From contig JAGYJZ010000004.1 in the NCBI GenBank assembly GCA_018401875.1, forward strand, positions 172,693 to 236,692: DNA of 64,000 nt, in the 5' to 3' direction. The stretch is from Salibacteraceae bacterium (lineage in GTDB: Bacteria > Bacteroidota > Bacteroidia > Flavobacteriales_G > Salibacteraceae). The first letter of the stretch is position 1. Each line of letters starts with the position of its first letter. Position numbers and translations under genes: made by a program. The notes under the pieces are model-generated. The model searched no databases. It worked only from the letters and a program-made list of their open reading frames with translations, and had not been told where the DNA came from. Positions 1 through 8,039 of the stretch are shown piece by piece.

Positions 1-2
1 CT

Positions 3-356
3 TCGTTGGCTTTTTTTCAGCAGAATGCAGATCAATTGACAGGGGTTGACGCCTACATGTTTAATAATGATTTTGCAAAATACGCTTCCAATTGCGATCA
101 AGAAAAAGTGTACGATGCGTTGGTTAAGCACATGAGTATGCTTGCACTGAATGAAGAGTCGTGGTGGGCTAGAATTTCAGCGGTGCAGGCATTAGAAGCA
201 GCAAGGGATTTCTACGCGAGTGAAATCCAAGCCATAGAAGCAAACACTGAAGTGAGTTCAGATGAAACAGAACGCTTAGCCGTCTTGCGGAATAAAAAGG
301 CGAGTTTATCGGCCTTGATTGACGAGGCAAAGGAGATTTCTAGTGATGAAGAATGA
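3..356 (+). CDS. C-terminal fragment, possibly an M1-family metallopeptidase
   Basis: An open frame enters from the left edge and ends at a TGA at 354-356, giving about 118 residues of a longer protein. What is visible is helical, charged sequence containing ESWWARISAVQAL and a strongly acidic tail. This resembles the HEAT-like C-terminal region of Bacteroidota M1 aminopeptidases, but no catalytic HExxH motif lies inside the window, so the family is inferred from weak similarity only. The TTG at position 6 is not a credible start because the frame is open upstream. The gene converges on rnhA with no spacer between the two stop codons. It could equally be another alpha-helical repeat protein. 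Confidence 0.4.
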   Translation, partial: SLAFFQQNADQLTGVDAYMFNNDFAKYASNCDQEKVYDALVKHMSMLALNEESWWARISAVQALEAARDFYASEIQAIEANTEVSSDETERLAVLRNKKASLSALIDEAKEISSDEE

Positions 357-827
357 TTAAGGGTGATAACCATTTTCAACTTCAAAGGCAGCGTCTTGTT
401 TTAAGTTTGTTCCTGTGGCAGCTTCTACGGCAAGTTCATCGCAGCGCTCATTCATGGGGTGTCCTGCATGTCCTTTCACCCATTGAAATTTCACATCGTG
501 TTTTGGATAGATGCGCAGGAAACGGACCCATAAATCGATGTTTTTTTTGCCTTTAAATCCCTTTTTCTGCCATCCAAAGACCCATTTCTTTTCTATTGAG
601 TCGACCACATACTTGCTGTCTGAAACAACCAAGACCTGATGTGCAGCGCCTTTTATTTGCTCAAGTCCAACAATCACGCTGAGTAGCTCCATCCGATTGT
701 TTGTAGTGTATCGAAAGCCTTCTGATAGTTCTTTTTTATGCTCACCCGAAATCATCACCACGCCATATCCACCCGGACCGGGATTTCCTCTTGAAGAACC
801 ATCGGTATAAATAGAAATACGCGCCAT
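357..827 (-). CDS. rnhA: Ribonuclease HI
   Basis: Endonuclease that cleaves the RNA strand of RNA:DNA hybrids, for example in R-loops and Okazaki primers; cytoplasmic. The 156-residue product has the usual RNase HI length and all four metal-binding acidic residues: Asp9 in YTDGSSRGNPGPGG, Glu47 in NNRMELL, Asp70 in VVSDSKYVVD and Asp130 in the NERCDELA segment, plus the conserved histidine region KGHAGHPMNE. The basic handle around residues 80-100 (EKKWVFGWQKKGFKGKKN) is that of the E. coli-type enzyme. ATG start at 827. It directly follows the M23 peptidase gene on the same strand with no gap, so the two are probably co-transcribed. Confidence 0.96.
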   Translation of the reverse strand: MARISIYTDGSSRGNPGPGGYGVVMISGEHKKELSEGFRYTTNNRMELLSVIVGLEQIKGAAHQVLVVSDSKYVVDSIEKKWVFGWQKKGFKGKKNIDLWVRFLRIYPKHDVKFQWVKGHAGHPMNERCDELAVEAATGTNLKQDAAFEVENGYHP

Positions 828-1706
828 TTACTCGAACGAGAAGAATGTTTCGGGGTTCAGTGGAATTCCATTTCTCCACATTTCAAAATGCAGGTGCGGA
901 CCGGAAGAATATTCGCCCGTTTCACCAATAATCGCAATGGGCTCACCTGCGCGCACTTGGTCGCCTTCTTTTTTCAATAAACTTGAGTTGTGTTTATAAA
1001 GGGAGATGAGGTCATTATCGTGCTGGATTTGAAGAATATAGCCTGTTTCTGCCGTGTACGAAGCAATGATTACTGTGCCGTCATCAATTGCTTTGATGCT
1101 CGCATCTTTATGGGCGGCAACATCAACACCAAAGTGATTGCGCTGCACATTAAAACGATCCATGATGGTACCTTTTATAGGCGGAAAAAGCAAGTACGCT
1201 GTTTTCGAATCGCGGTTAAAACTAGGATTGAGGTTCACGAGGTCTTCGCGTTCTATCTCTTTTCTCAGAAGCGAATCTTCTAAACTTCTGGTGTATTCAA
1301 CTTCTAGCGGGTCAACCGCGATAAAAGCCGAAGCATCGTAGGCTGATGTATCTATTCTTCCTTCCACTAAAAGTCGAATATTGTTGATATATGCATCCCG
1401 TTGATTGAGCTCTACTTCCATTGAATCAGCTTTGAACGCGGTTTCAATAGCCAACTTTCTCACCCGCACTTCTTCAGCATAATCAGGAAGGTAATACCGA
1501 AGTGGTGTCCACCCTAACAATGCAAAAGCGGAAACAGAAATCAAGAGAAAGGCCACACCAGATAAAACAATAACATTGAGCGGGGTCAAAAGAAATGAAA
1601 AGCGTTCCTCAAACGTATCTATATTGAGAATCACTAACTTATAATGATTTCTGAGCCGTTTATACAGCTTTTCTCTAACAGTTTTATCGTCTTTACTCTT
1701 GGCCAT
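828..1706 (-). CDS. M23 family peptidoglycan metallopeptidase, membrane anchored
   Basis: LytM/peptidase M23 endopeptidase expected to cleave peptide cross-links in peptidoglycan. The longest frame begins at a TTG at 1745, but the ATG at 1706 (MAKSKDDKTVREK) gives the usual start for this family and is preferred; 292 residues. There is a basic cytoplasmic N-terminus, one transmembrane helix (about residues 45-65), a periplasmic coiled/linker region and a C-terminal M23 domain. The zinc ligands are visible: His191 and Asp195 in HFGVD, and the HLHFE motif near residue 271. The domain therefore looks catalytically intact, unlike the EnvC-like protein at 20.4 kb. It is divergent from the T9SS gene porW across a 113-bp spacer. 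Confidence 0.93.
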   Translation of the reverse strand: MAKSKDDKTVREKLYKRLRNHYKLVILNIDTFEERFSFLLTPLNVIVLSGVAFLLISVSAFALLGWTPLRYYLPDYAEEVRVRKLAIETAFKADSMEVELNQRDAYINNIRLLVEGRIDTSAYDASAFIAVDPLEVEYTRSLEDSLLRKEIEREDLVNLNPSFNRDSKTAYLLFPPIKGTIMDRFNVQRNHFGVDVAAHKDASIKAIDDGTVIIASYTAETGYILQIQHDNDLISLYKHNSSLLKKEGDQVRAGEPIAIIGETGEYSSGPHLHFEMWRNGIPLNPETFFSFE

Positions 1707-1776
1707 GTGTGAATTGTTCAAATATCTCAATAATACCGAAGGCAAAACCTGCGTTTACATCTCTTTAGAATTCAGA

Positions 1777-1784
1777 TAAATTTG
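1777..1784 (+). promoter_or_regulatory. Bacteroidota-type -7 promoter box for porW/sprE
   Basis: TAAATTTG matches the Bacteroidota primary sigma factor -7 consensus TAnnTTTG. A weak -33 element (TTTA at 1754-1757) lies 19 bases upstream. The box is 35 bases before the TTG start of porW and in the only spacer available for its promoter. This is a consensus match only; no transcription start was determined. Confidence 0.45.
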
Positions 1785-1819
1785 CCATCCTTTGAAGCCT
1801 TATTTTCTCAGGCCACATC

Positions 1820-4435
1820 TTGACCATTAAAAGATACATATATACGTTAATTGCTGCGTTGATTCTAGCGGGATGCTCGCAAGAGAAGAACACGATTGTC
1901 AACCGGTCATACCATAATTTGACCGCAAGATACAATGGCTTTTTTAACGGCAGGTTGGCGCTTCAAGATGCGCATAATGCGATGCAGGAGGCTTATGTAG
2001 AAGATTTCACCCAACGCATTCCAATTTTTATCTCATCAAATAAGGAGGTTGTTCAACCCGTTTACCCACAGTTGGAAAGAGCAATTACCAAAACATCAAT
2101 GGTGGTTGACCGCCATAGTATGGACATCAGTGGTAAAGAATACTGCAGTTGGATTGACGATACGTGGTTGGTTATGGGCGAAGCTCAATTTTTGAAAGGA
2201 GAATACATACAAGCCAAACAAATCTTTGACTTTACTAAAAGAAAGTATCCAGACCCGAAGACAAAGCAAATCTCGTACTTGTATTTGGGAAGAATTTTCA
2301 TGGAGGAAGAGCGCTATGAACGCGCTGGAGATCAATTTAGAAAGTTAAGTCTTGAGGATGGCTTCCCAGAAAAAATGCTGGGCGAATTGTACGCTGTGAA
2401 AACAGATTTTTATTTGCGTCAAAACAGAATAGATGACGCGATCGAACAATTGGAAAAATCCATTGCATTCACAAAAAAAAGGCAAGTAAAAACCCGCAGA
2501 ATTTTTCTCTTAGCGCAGCTAAATAAGGAAATTGGCGAAGGCGCGGTGTCGAGTGATTTGTATGCTGAGGTAATAAAACGCAACCCTGACTATGAGATGT
2601 CTTTCTACGCTAAAATTAATCGGGCATTGGCTTATGAAGTAACGGGAGGCAATAGCCAAGAGATAAAAGACATCTTGTTTAAGATGATCAAGGATGATAA
2701 AAACGCAGATTATTTAGATCAAATATATTATGCCTTGGCTGAGCTCGAGCTTAAGGAAGGCAACGAAGAACAGGGCGTAGCATATTTGCATTTAGCCACG
2801 AAAAAATCAGTCATGAATGGCAATGCAAAAGGCTTGGCATACTACCGCCTCGCTGAAATTTACTTCGCAAAGCCAGCGTATGCAGTAGCGCAGACATATT
2901 ATGACAGTACGGTGGCTTTTTTGAGCACAGAACACCCCGATTATGACGTGATTTTAGCCCGGGCAAACAGCCTTACCCAAATGATGCGCGACATTTCTAT
3001 TGTAGAAACAGAAGATAGCTTACAAGCCTTTGCCTTGTTGCCTGAGAAAGAGCAAGAAAAGCTAATTGAGAGACGCATCGAAGATTACATTCAAGCTGAA
3101 AAAGACGCTGAGCGCCAAAAAGAATTAGCAGAGCTTCAAAACCAGAGTGCTAAATTCAGTCAAAACGACCAGTTTAACAAGAATATGAAAAGTGGTGATT
3201 GGTACTTCTATAATCCAGGAGCCATTGGCTTTGGCGCCTCAGAATTCAAGAAAATATGGGGGGGGAACAGAAAGAATGAAGATGACTGGCGCAGGACAGA
3301 TAAAACATCCAACGCGCCTTTACTCATTGCTGATGAAGAAACAATTTTAGAGGAGGACACCATTGATGGCGCTGACGACCCTAAAAACCCTAACTTCTAT
3401 AAGAAATCAATCCCCAATACCGATGAAAAAATGAAACGGTCGCATGCATTGATTATCGAAGCATTGTATGATTTGGGTTTGGTGTATAAGGAGCAAATGA
3501 ACGATTATCCGCCCGCTGCTGAAACCTTCGAAGAATTGATCTCCAGATACGATACCTCAAAATACCACGTCACAAGTCATTATCAACTCTATCTGATGTA
3601 TGCCGAGATGGGAAATCCATCAAAGTCAGAATACCACAAGAATCAAATATTGACTAAATACCCTAACTCAGACTATGCACAAGTGATTTTAAACCCAAAT
3701 TTTGCCGCCTCAGATAAGGTGAAAGATGAAGAAGTAGAGAAACTTTATCAAGAATCGTACGCCTACTTTGAGCAAGGGTTTTATAGAAATGCCTATGAAT
3801 TGGTGACCCTCGGACTTGAAAAATACCCGAACAGCAGTTTTCTGCCGCAGTTTAAATTTTTAGAGGCATTGTGTTTGGGTTACATCGATAGTGAAGCCCG
3901 AATGATTGCAGAATTGGAAACGGTAAAGAGTAAGTATGCCGGTTCTGAAGTGGGCAAAGAAGCTGATGAAATTCTACAGTATTTCAAGAACGGCAAATCT
4001 TTCGGAAATGAACTCGCTAAAACGAATGAGAAAATAGAGGCAGAAGAGGCGAAGGCCAGCATGGAGAAATATACCTATGACATTGGGGCTTCTCACAACT
4101 TTATTCTTCTTGTACCTGACACGATGGATTTAGAGGCCCTCAAACGAAAGGTTTCAGATTTTAATCGAAAATACTTCAGCACCAAAGGCTTTAAGACTTC
4201 AATGATCATGTTGAAGGATGCGAAAGCCATGGTTATTGTTTCAAACGTTGGCTATGCCACCAAGGCCATTGATTATTATACAACTTTCAAGGGCGCATCA
4301 GAATTCAAAAAATTGATTGAAAATGGCAATAGTGCGTTTGTGATTTCTTACGACAACTACGCCCAATTTTACAAGGATCAGAATGTTGACGCGTACCAGA
4401 TGTTTTTTGACGAGAACTACTTGAAGGGCAAGTAG
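1820..4435 (+). CDS. porW: Type IX secretion/gliding lipoprotein PorW/SprE (TPR protein)
   Basis: TPR lipoprotein required for type IX secretion in the PorW/SprE family, thought to link outer-membrane T9SS parts to the PorKLMN motor. The 871-residue product has a lipoprotein signal with lipobox LAGC at about residues 16-19, followed by the family signature YHNLTARYNGFFNG at about residues 31-44. Tandem helical TPR-like repeats fill residues 110-380 and 530-720. The only usable start is TTG at 1820, no in-frame ATG lying between the promoter box and the lipobox. It stands alone between the divergent M23 gene and the bactofilin. An eight-G run at 3258-3265 lies in codons near residue 480 and could slip. 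Confidence 0.88.
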   Translation: MTIKRYIYTLIAALILAGCSQEKNTIVNRSYHNLTARYNGFFNGRLALQDAHNAMQEAYVEDFTQRIPIFISSNKEVVQPVYPQLERAITKTSMVVDRHSMDISGKEYCSWIDDTWLVMGEAQFLKGEYIQAKQIFDFTKRKYPDPKTKQISYLYLGRIFMEEERYERAGDQFRKLSLEDGFPEKMLGELYAVKTDFYLRQNRIDDAIEQLEKSIAFTKKRQVKTRRIFLLAQLNKEIGEGAVSSDLYAEVIKRNPDYEMSFYAKINRALAYEVTGGNSQEIKDILFKMIKDDKNADYLDQIYYALAELELKEGNEEQGVAYLHLATKKSVMNGNAKGLAYYRLAEIYFAKPAYAVAQTYYDSTVAFLSTEHPDYDVILARANSLTQMMRDISIVETEDSLQAFALLPEKEQEKLIERRIEDYIQAEKDAERQKELAELQNQSAKFSQNDQFNKNMKSGDWYFYNPGAIGFGASEFKKIWGGNRKNEDDWRRTDKTSNAPLLIADEETILEEDTIDGADDPKNPNFYKKSIPNTDEKMKRSHALIIEALYDLGLVYKEQMNDYPPAAETFEELISRYDTSKYHVTSHYQLYLMYAEMGNPSKSEYHKNQILTKYPNSDYAQVILNPNFAASDKVKDEEVEKLYQESYAYFEQGFYRNAYELVTLGLEKYPNSSFLPQFKFLEALCLGYIDSEARMIAELETVKSKYAGSEVGKEADEILQYFKNGKSFGNELAKTNEKIEAEEAKASMEKYTYDIGASHNFILLVPDTMDLEALKRKVSDFNRKYFSTKGFKTSMIMLKDAKAMVIVSNVGYATKAIDYYTTFKGASEFKKLIENGNSAFVISYDNYAQFYKDQNVDAYQMFFDENYLKGK

Positions 4436-4469
4436 GAACTTAGTTTTCAAGGTATATGGATGAATCGCC

Positions 4470-4477
4470 TACTTTTG
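4470..4477 (+). promoter_or_regulatory. Bacteroidota-type -7 promoter box for the bactofilin/ATPase operon
   Basis: TACTTTTG fits the TAnnTTTG consensus and lies 17 bases before the ATG at 4494. A TTTC at 4445-4448, 21 bases upstream, is a partial -33 match. It is the only such box before the tightly packed bactofilin-atpZ genes, so it may drive at least the first part of that operon. Confidence 0.42.
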
Positions 4478-4493
4478 CAAAAATCGTAAGATC

Positions 4494-4913
4494 ATGATGA
4501 GTAGAAATTCGAAGACTACTGGAAAGAATGGAGAAGGAGAGTTTGGAGCACACAACCAAATAGCCAAGGGAACGCGGATCCAAGGAGACATTAAAACAGA
4601 AGGCGTTTTGCGGATTGATGGAACCTTGATCGGCTCTGTTGATTCTTCAGGAAAAGTGGTGGTTGGTCCATCCGGAAGAATTGAAGGTTCTATACGTTGC
4701 AATTCTGCGAATATCAGCGGTGAGGTAAAGGCAAAAGTGTTCGTCAAAGAATTACTCACTCTTCAAGCATCAGCAAAACTTCAAGGAGAAATTACAACAG
4801 GAAAATTAGCCATCGAACCAGGAGCAGTATTCAGCGGAAGCTGCAGTATGGGAGGTGTCGTGAAAGAAATTTCTCAAAAGGAACAAGAGCAACTTGCCGA
4901 AAAAACAGCTTAA
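4494..4913 (+). CDS. Bactofilin (polymer-forming cytoskeletal protein)
   Basis: Bactofilins self-assemble into nucleotide-free filaments that position cell-wall enzymes. The 139-residue product has a short disordered N-terminus and then a right-handed beta-helix domain over about residues 20-125, with characteristic spaced glycine/hydrophobic steps such as IQGDIKTEGVLRIDGTLIGSV and GRIEGSI. Two adjacent methionines (4494 and 4497) are possible starts. The 3' end overlaps atpZ by 20 bases, so translation is likely coupled to the ATPase operon. The nearby M23 endopeptidase, two genes away, is the kind of protein that bactofilins recruit in other bacteria; the pairing here is inferred from position only. 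Confidence 0.92.
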   Translation: MMSRNSKTTGKNGEGEFGAHNQIAKGTRIQGDIKTEGVLRIDGTLIGSVDSSGKVVVGPSGRIEGSIRCNSANISGEVKAKVFVKELLTLQASAKLQGEITTGKLAIEPGAVFSGSCSMGGVVKEISQKEQEQLAEKTA

Positions 4914-5106
4914 AAAAATTGTAGAAGTATCCGGTATCGGACTTCAACTCGCAATTACTGTTTTTCTAGGGGCTTATTTGGGTAAATACCTGGATGATAC
5001 CTATCCTATTAGTCAAAAAAGAATCTATACGCTACTGCTTACCTTGCTGGCCACAGGCATTGCTATCTTCAACGTAAACCGTCAACTCAACAGTAAAAAA
5101 GATTGA
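4894..5106 (+). CDS. atpZ: AtpZ/AtpI family F1Fo ATPase accessory protein
   Basis: A 70-residue protein with two hydrophobic helices (about residues 13-34 and 43-60) and the AtpZ-like pattern ITVFLGAYLGKYLDD between them. Proteins of this family sit at the head of ATP synthase operons and are thought to aid c-ring assembly or cation handling. The start is a TTG inside the end of the bactofilin gene; no ATG is available before the first helix. Its TGA overlaps the TTG start of the next gene by four bases. The identification rests on length, topology and position ahead of atpB. Confidence 0.78.
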   Translation: MPKKQLKKIVEVSGIGLQLAITVFLGAYLGKYLDDTYPISQKRIYTLLLTLLATGIAIFNVNRQLNSKKD

Positions 5107-5492
5107 ACGTGATTTCAGCACTGCGATACAGTGGAATTTTATTTCTGCTTTTGGCCGCATCAATGTTGGTTCAATGGACAGCACTTAATGCAGCCGGAAA
5201 ACCAACCGAATTTTTGACCTTAGTGCCGTTTTACATCATGAATTACGCGATGGGCGTAATTATCGTTTCAACCCTGATTTATCTTTCTAAGAAAAAGGGC
5301 GAAGTTTTAGGCTTTGTGTTCATGGGAGGTAGTTTGGTGAAATTTGCCGTGTTTTTCGTGGTCTTCTACCCCGAGCTTCACGAGAATGAAGCCAGTAAAA
5401 AAGCAACCTTTGTTTTATTCTTTATTCCTTACGCAATCACAGTGATAGCAGAGGTTTGGTACCTAATTCGATTCCTTAATAAGCAAGATTAA
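5103..5492 (+). CDS. Small four-helix membrane protein of the ATPase operon (DUF6168-like)
   Basis: A 129-residue integral membrane protein with four predicted helices (about residues 8-28, 40-62, 67-90 and 100-122) and a short basic loop SKKKGE. It occupies the position where many bacteria carry atpI, between atpZ and atpB, and resembles the uncharacterised membrane proteins found there in Bacteroidota. Its function is not known; involvement in Fo assembly is an inference from its location. The start is TTG at 5103, overlapping the atpZ stop by four bases. A 61-base gap separates it from atpB. Confidence 0.7.
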   Translation: MNVISALRYSGILFLLLAASMLVQWTALNAAGKPTEFLTLVPFYIMNYAMGVIIVSTLIYLSKKKGEVLGFVFMGGSLVKFAVFFVVFYPELHENEASKKATFVLFFIPYAITVIAEVWYLIRFLNKQD

Positions 5493-5553
5493 ACGGAAGG
5501 GCGGATAACCAACCCAAATTCAATTGCTTTTTCTCTTTTAGATTCTAACTATA

Positions 5554-6672
5554 ATGCGTACTCTTGCAGCCAATTTTAAAACCCCTTATTCATCAAGGAG
5601 TATGCGATTAAAAATTGTCTTTTTATTTGTACTTTTTGCTCTGATTTTCAATCCATTTACAGTTAAGTCTGAGGATACTGAAAAAGCAGCGGATAGCACC
5701 AACATCAGGGCTGAGATCAAGCAAGATATTCTTCATCACTTGCAAGATGCTCACGATTTTCATTTGCTTACCGATGAATCGACAGGAACACATTACGGAT
5801 TTCCGCTTCCGGTAATTCTGTGGGATGATGGTTTGAAGATGTTTATGTCTTCGAAGTTTCACCACGGTGAAGAAGTAGCTGAAGTGAACGGCAATTATTA
5901 CGCCCTGTATCACAAACACATCTATAAAACAGACGCTGATGGAACGCTGAACTACGATGAAAACCATCACGTTACCAATGCTAAACCATTGGATTTCTCG
6001 ATCACCAAAAGCGTGTTCAGTGTTATCGTGGTTTCGATCATTATTTTCTTTCTGTTCAAGGCGCTCGGAGACGGTTACAAGAACAGCGCGATTCCAAGAG
6101 GAGTGGGTAAATTTTTAGAGCCACTCGTTTTGTTTGTAAGAGACGAAATCGCCATTCCAAACATTGGCGAAAAACATTACCAGAAATACATGAGCTATTT
6201 GCTCACCGTGTTTGTGTTCATTTGGTTTATTAATCTCACGGGCCTTACGCCACTTGGAATAAACGTTACGGGCAATATCGCAGTGACATTTGCTTTGGCA
6301 TTGATGACGTTTATCATCACTCAGGTCTCAGGTAGAGGATACTATTGGAAACACATTTTCTGGATGCCAGGAGTGCCCGTTCCAATGAAGATTATCTTAG
6401 CACCGATTGAGCTACTTGGGGTCATCATCAAGCCTTTCGCATTGATGATTCGTTTGTATGCGAATATATCGGCAGGTCACATCGTATTGATGAGCTTAGT
6501 TGGGTTGTTGTTTATTTTCAACAACTGGTTTGCGCGAGGTGCGTTTTTAGGGTTAACCCTATTCTTATCGATCATTGAATTGCTTGTTGCGTTTCTTCAG
6601 GCTTACATATTTACCATGTTGACCGCCCTTTATTTTGGGTTTGCAGTTGAAGAACACGATGAACATCAATAA
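5554..6672 (+). CDS. atpB: ATP synthase Fo subunit a
   Basis: The proton-channel subunit of Fo. The 372-residue product is longer than the E. coli protein because it carries an N-terminal signal peptide and a histidine-rich extracytoplasmic domain (residues about 40-145), a Bacteroidota feature. The core membrane helices follow from about residue 150 to the end, with the essential arginine in LMIRLYANISAGHIV and the conserved C-terminal block LQAYIFTMLTALYFGFA. The frame starts at ATG 5554, but an in-frame ATG at 5602 begins directly at the basic-hydrophobic signal sequence (MRLKIVFLFVLF) and may be the real start. A T-rich 37-base gap separates it from atpE. Confidence 0.96.
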   Translation: MRTLAANFKTPYSSRSMRLKIVFLFVLFALIFNPFTVKSEDTEKAADSTNIRAEIKQDILHHLQDAHDFHLLTDESTGTHYGFPLPVILWDDGLKMFMSSKFHHGEEVAEVNGNYYALYHKHIYKTDADGTLNYDENHHVTNAKPLDFSITKSVFSVIVVSIIIFFLFKALGDGYKNSAIPRGVGKFLEPLVLFVRDEIAIPNIGEKHYQKYMSYLLTVFVFIWFINLTGLTPLGINVTGNIAVTFALALMTFIITQVSGRGYYWKHIFWMPGVPVPMKIILAPIELLGVIIKPFALMIRLYANISAGHIVLMSLVGLLFIFNNWFARGAFLGLTLFLSIIELLVAFLQAYIFTMLTALYFGFAVEEHDEHQ

Positions 6673-6709
6673 CAATAAAAGTCTTATTAACTCTTAATTT
6701 ATATTGAAT

Positions 6710-6901
6710 ATGGAAATTCCAGCAATTGTGGGAGCAGGTTTAGTAGTAATCGGTGCCGGTATCGGTATTGGTAACATTGGTGGTTCAGCGATGGAAGCTA
6801 TCGCTCGTCAGCCAGAGGCTACAAATAAAATCCAAACGGCAATGTTAATTGCTGCCGCTCTTATTGAAGGTATTGGATTTGCTGCGCTTTTCGCAGTTTA
6901 A
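6710..6901 (+). CDS. atpE: ATP synthase Fo subunit c
   Basis: Proteolipid that forms the rotor ring. From the ATG at 6710 the product is 63 residues: two helices joined by the polar loop ARQPE (Arg33), with the ion-binding carboxylate Glu53 in ALIEGIGF. The residue following the glutamate is Gly, not Ser/Thr, and the sodium-type helix-1 glutamine pattern is absent, so proton coupling is the expectation. An upstream TTG at 6704 would add only two residues; the ATG product begins MEIPAIVGAG, typical of the phylum. It lies between atpB and atpF. Confidence 0.97.
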   Translation: MEIPAIVGAGLVVIGAGIGIGNIGGSAMEAIARQPEATNKIQTAMLIAAALIEGIGFAALFAV

Positions 6902-6974
6902 TTAAGAACCTCAACAGTGGCAGCGGTTGGCTGTCACTGTTGTTTATTTTATCAATCAAAGAAATCAAAGATTC

Positions 6975-7475
6975 GTGGAAAAATTAATTAGTGAATTTTC
7001 AGTCGGTTTGTTTTTCTGGCAAACCTTCTTGTTTTTGGTGCTACTTTTCTTACTGAGAAAGTACGCGTGGAAACCAACGCTTATGGCTGTAAACCGCAGA
7101 GAGAAATCTATTGAAGAAGCCTTAGAGTCAGCAGAATTAGCGCGCAAGGAGTTGAAAAAGTTGCAAAACAGCAACAGTGCTCTTTTGCAAGAAGCAAGAG
7201 ACGAACGCGAGCAATTGCTAAAGGAAGCAAAAGCAATGAAAAACGAAATCATTGCAGAGGCAAAAACCAAAGCCCAAGAAGAGGCTGAAAAAGTATTGAT
7301 CGCAGCGCGCGAAGAGATCAAAATCGAAAAGTCAAAAGCCATTGCAGCGCTAAAAACGCAAGTAGCTGATTTTTCATTCCAAATTGCTGAAAAATTGTTG
7401 ACCGAAAAGTTGTCTGACAAAGACAAGCAAAGCGCAACAGTGACCACAGCATTGAACGAAATTAACTTCAACTAA
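6975..7475 (+). CDS. atpF: ATP synthase Fo subunit b
   Basis: Peripheral stalk subunit. One N-terminal transmembrane helix (FFWQTFLFLVLLFLLRKYAW) is followed by a long charged coiled coil rich in EA, KE and AK repeats, ending in the delta-binding segment. The open frame extends back to a non-ATG codon at 6927, but the GTG at 6975 yields the family's usual N-terminus (EKLISEFSVGLFFW) and 166 residues, so it is preferred. The stop overlaps the atpH start as TAATG at 7473-7477, indicating coupled translation. Confidence 0.94.
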   Translation: MEKLISEFSVGLFFWQTFLFLVLLFLLRKYAWKPTLMAVNRREKSIEEALESAELARKELKKLQNSNSALLQEARDEREQLLKEAKAMKNEIIAEAKTKAQEEAEKVLIAAREEIKIEKSKAIAALKTQVADFSFQIAEKLLTEKLSDKDKQSATVTTALNEINFN

Positions 7476-8008
7476 TGAAAGGAACGAAGGCAGCAGCCAG
7501 GTATGCTCAGTCATTGATCGGATTAGCCATCGAAAGGGGCGAATTAGATCGAGTAAAGGCGGATATGGAGGTGATTGCAAAAATTTGTGCCGAAAGCCAC
7601 GAATTAGATCTGCTCCTTCAATCACCGATCATCAAAACGGATCAAAAACTCAAAGCGCTTGGGTCAATTTTTGAAAAGGCGGTGTCAAAATTGACGCTTC
7701 AGTTTATGGAATTGCTCACAAAAAAAGGCAGAGAAGGATTGATTCCAGCCGTGGCGGTGTCATTTTCTGAGCTTTACAATCAACACGTAGGTCTTGTCAT
7801 CGTGGATGTCACTTCAGCAGTAGCGTTGTCAGCATCGCAAATAAGTGATATCACAAAGTCGCTTTCTAATTTGGGTAAAAGCATCGAGTTGGTGCAACAC
7901 GTTGACCCGCATGTTTTAGGAGGCCTAAAAATCAAAGTAGGCGATCAACGCGTTGACGCTACGTTGAGAAGGAAATTGAACGAATTAAAATACGAAACAC
8001 ACAAATAA
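7475..8008 (+). CDS. atpH: ATP synthase F1 subunit delta
   Basis: The delta/OSCP subunit joins the b-subunit stalk to the top of F1. At 177 residues it has normal length, with the N-terminal helical domain (ARYAQSLIGLAIERGELDRV) that binds subunit alpha and the C-terminal block HVDPHVLGGLKIKVGDQRVDATLRR region characteristic of delta subunits. The ATG overlaps the atpF stop by one base. It is followed by atpA after 31 bases. Confidence 0.95.
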   Translation: MKGTKAAARYAQSLIGLAIERGELDRVKADMEVIAKICAESHELDLLLQSPIIKTDQKLKALGSIFEKAVSKLTLQFMELLTKKGREGLIPAVAVSFSELYNQHVGLVIVDVTSAVALSASQISDITKSLSNLGKSIELVQHVDPHVLGGLKIKVGDQRVDATLRRKLNELKYETHK

Positions 8009-8039
8009 TTAGCTTTCAGCAATCTAATCAGATCAAGTT

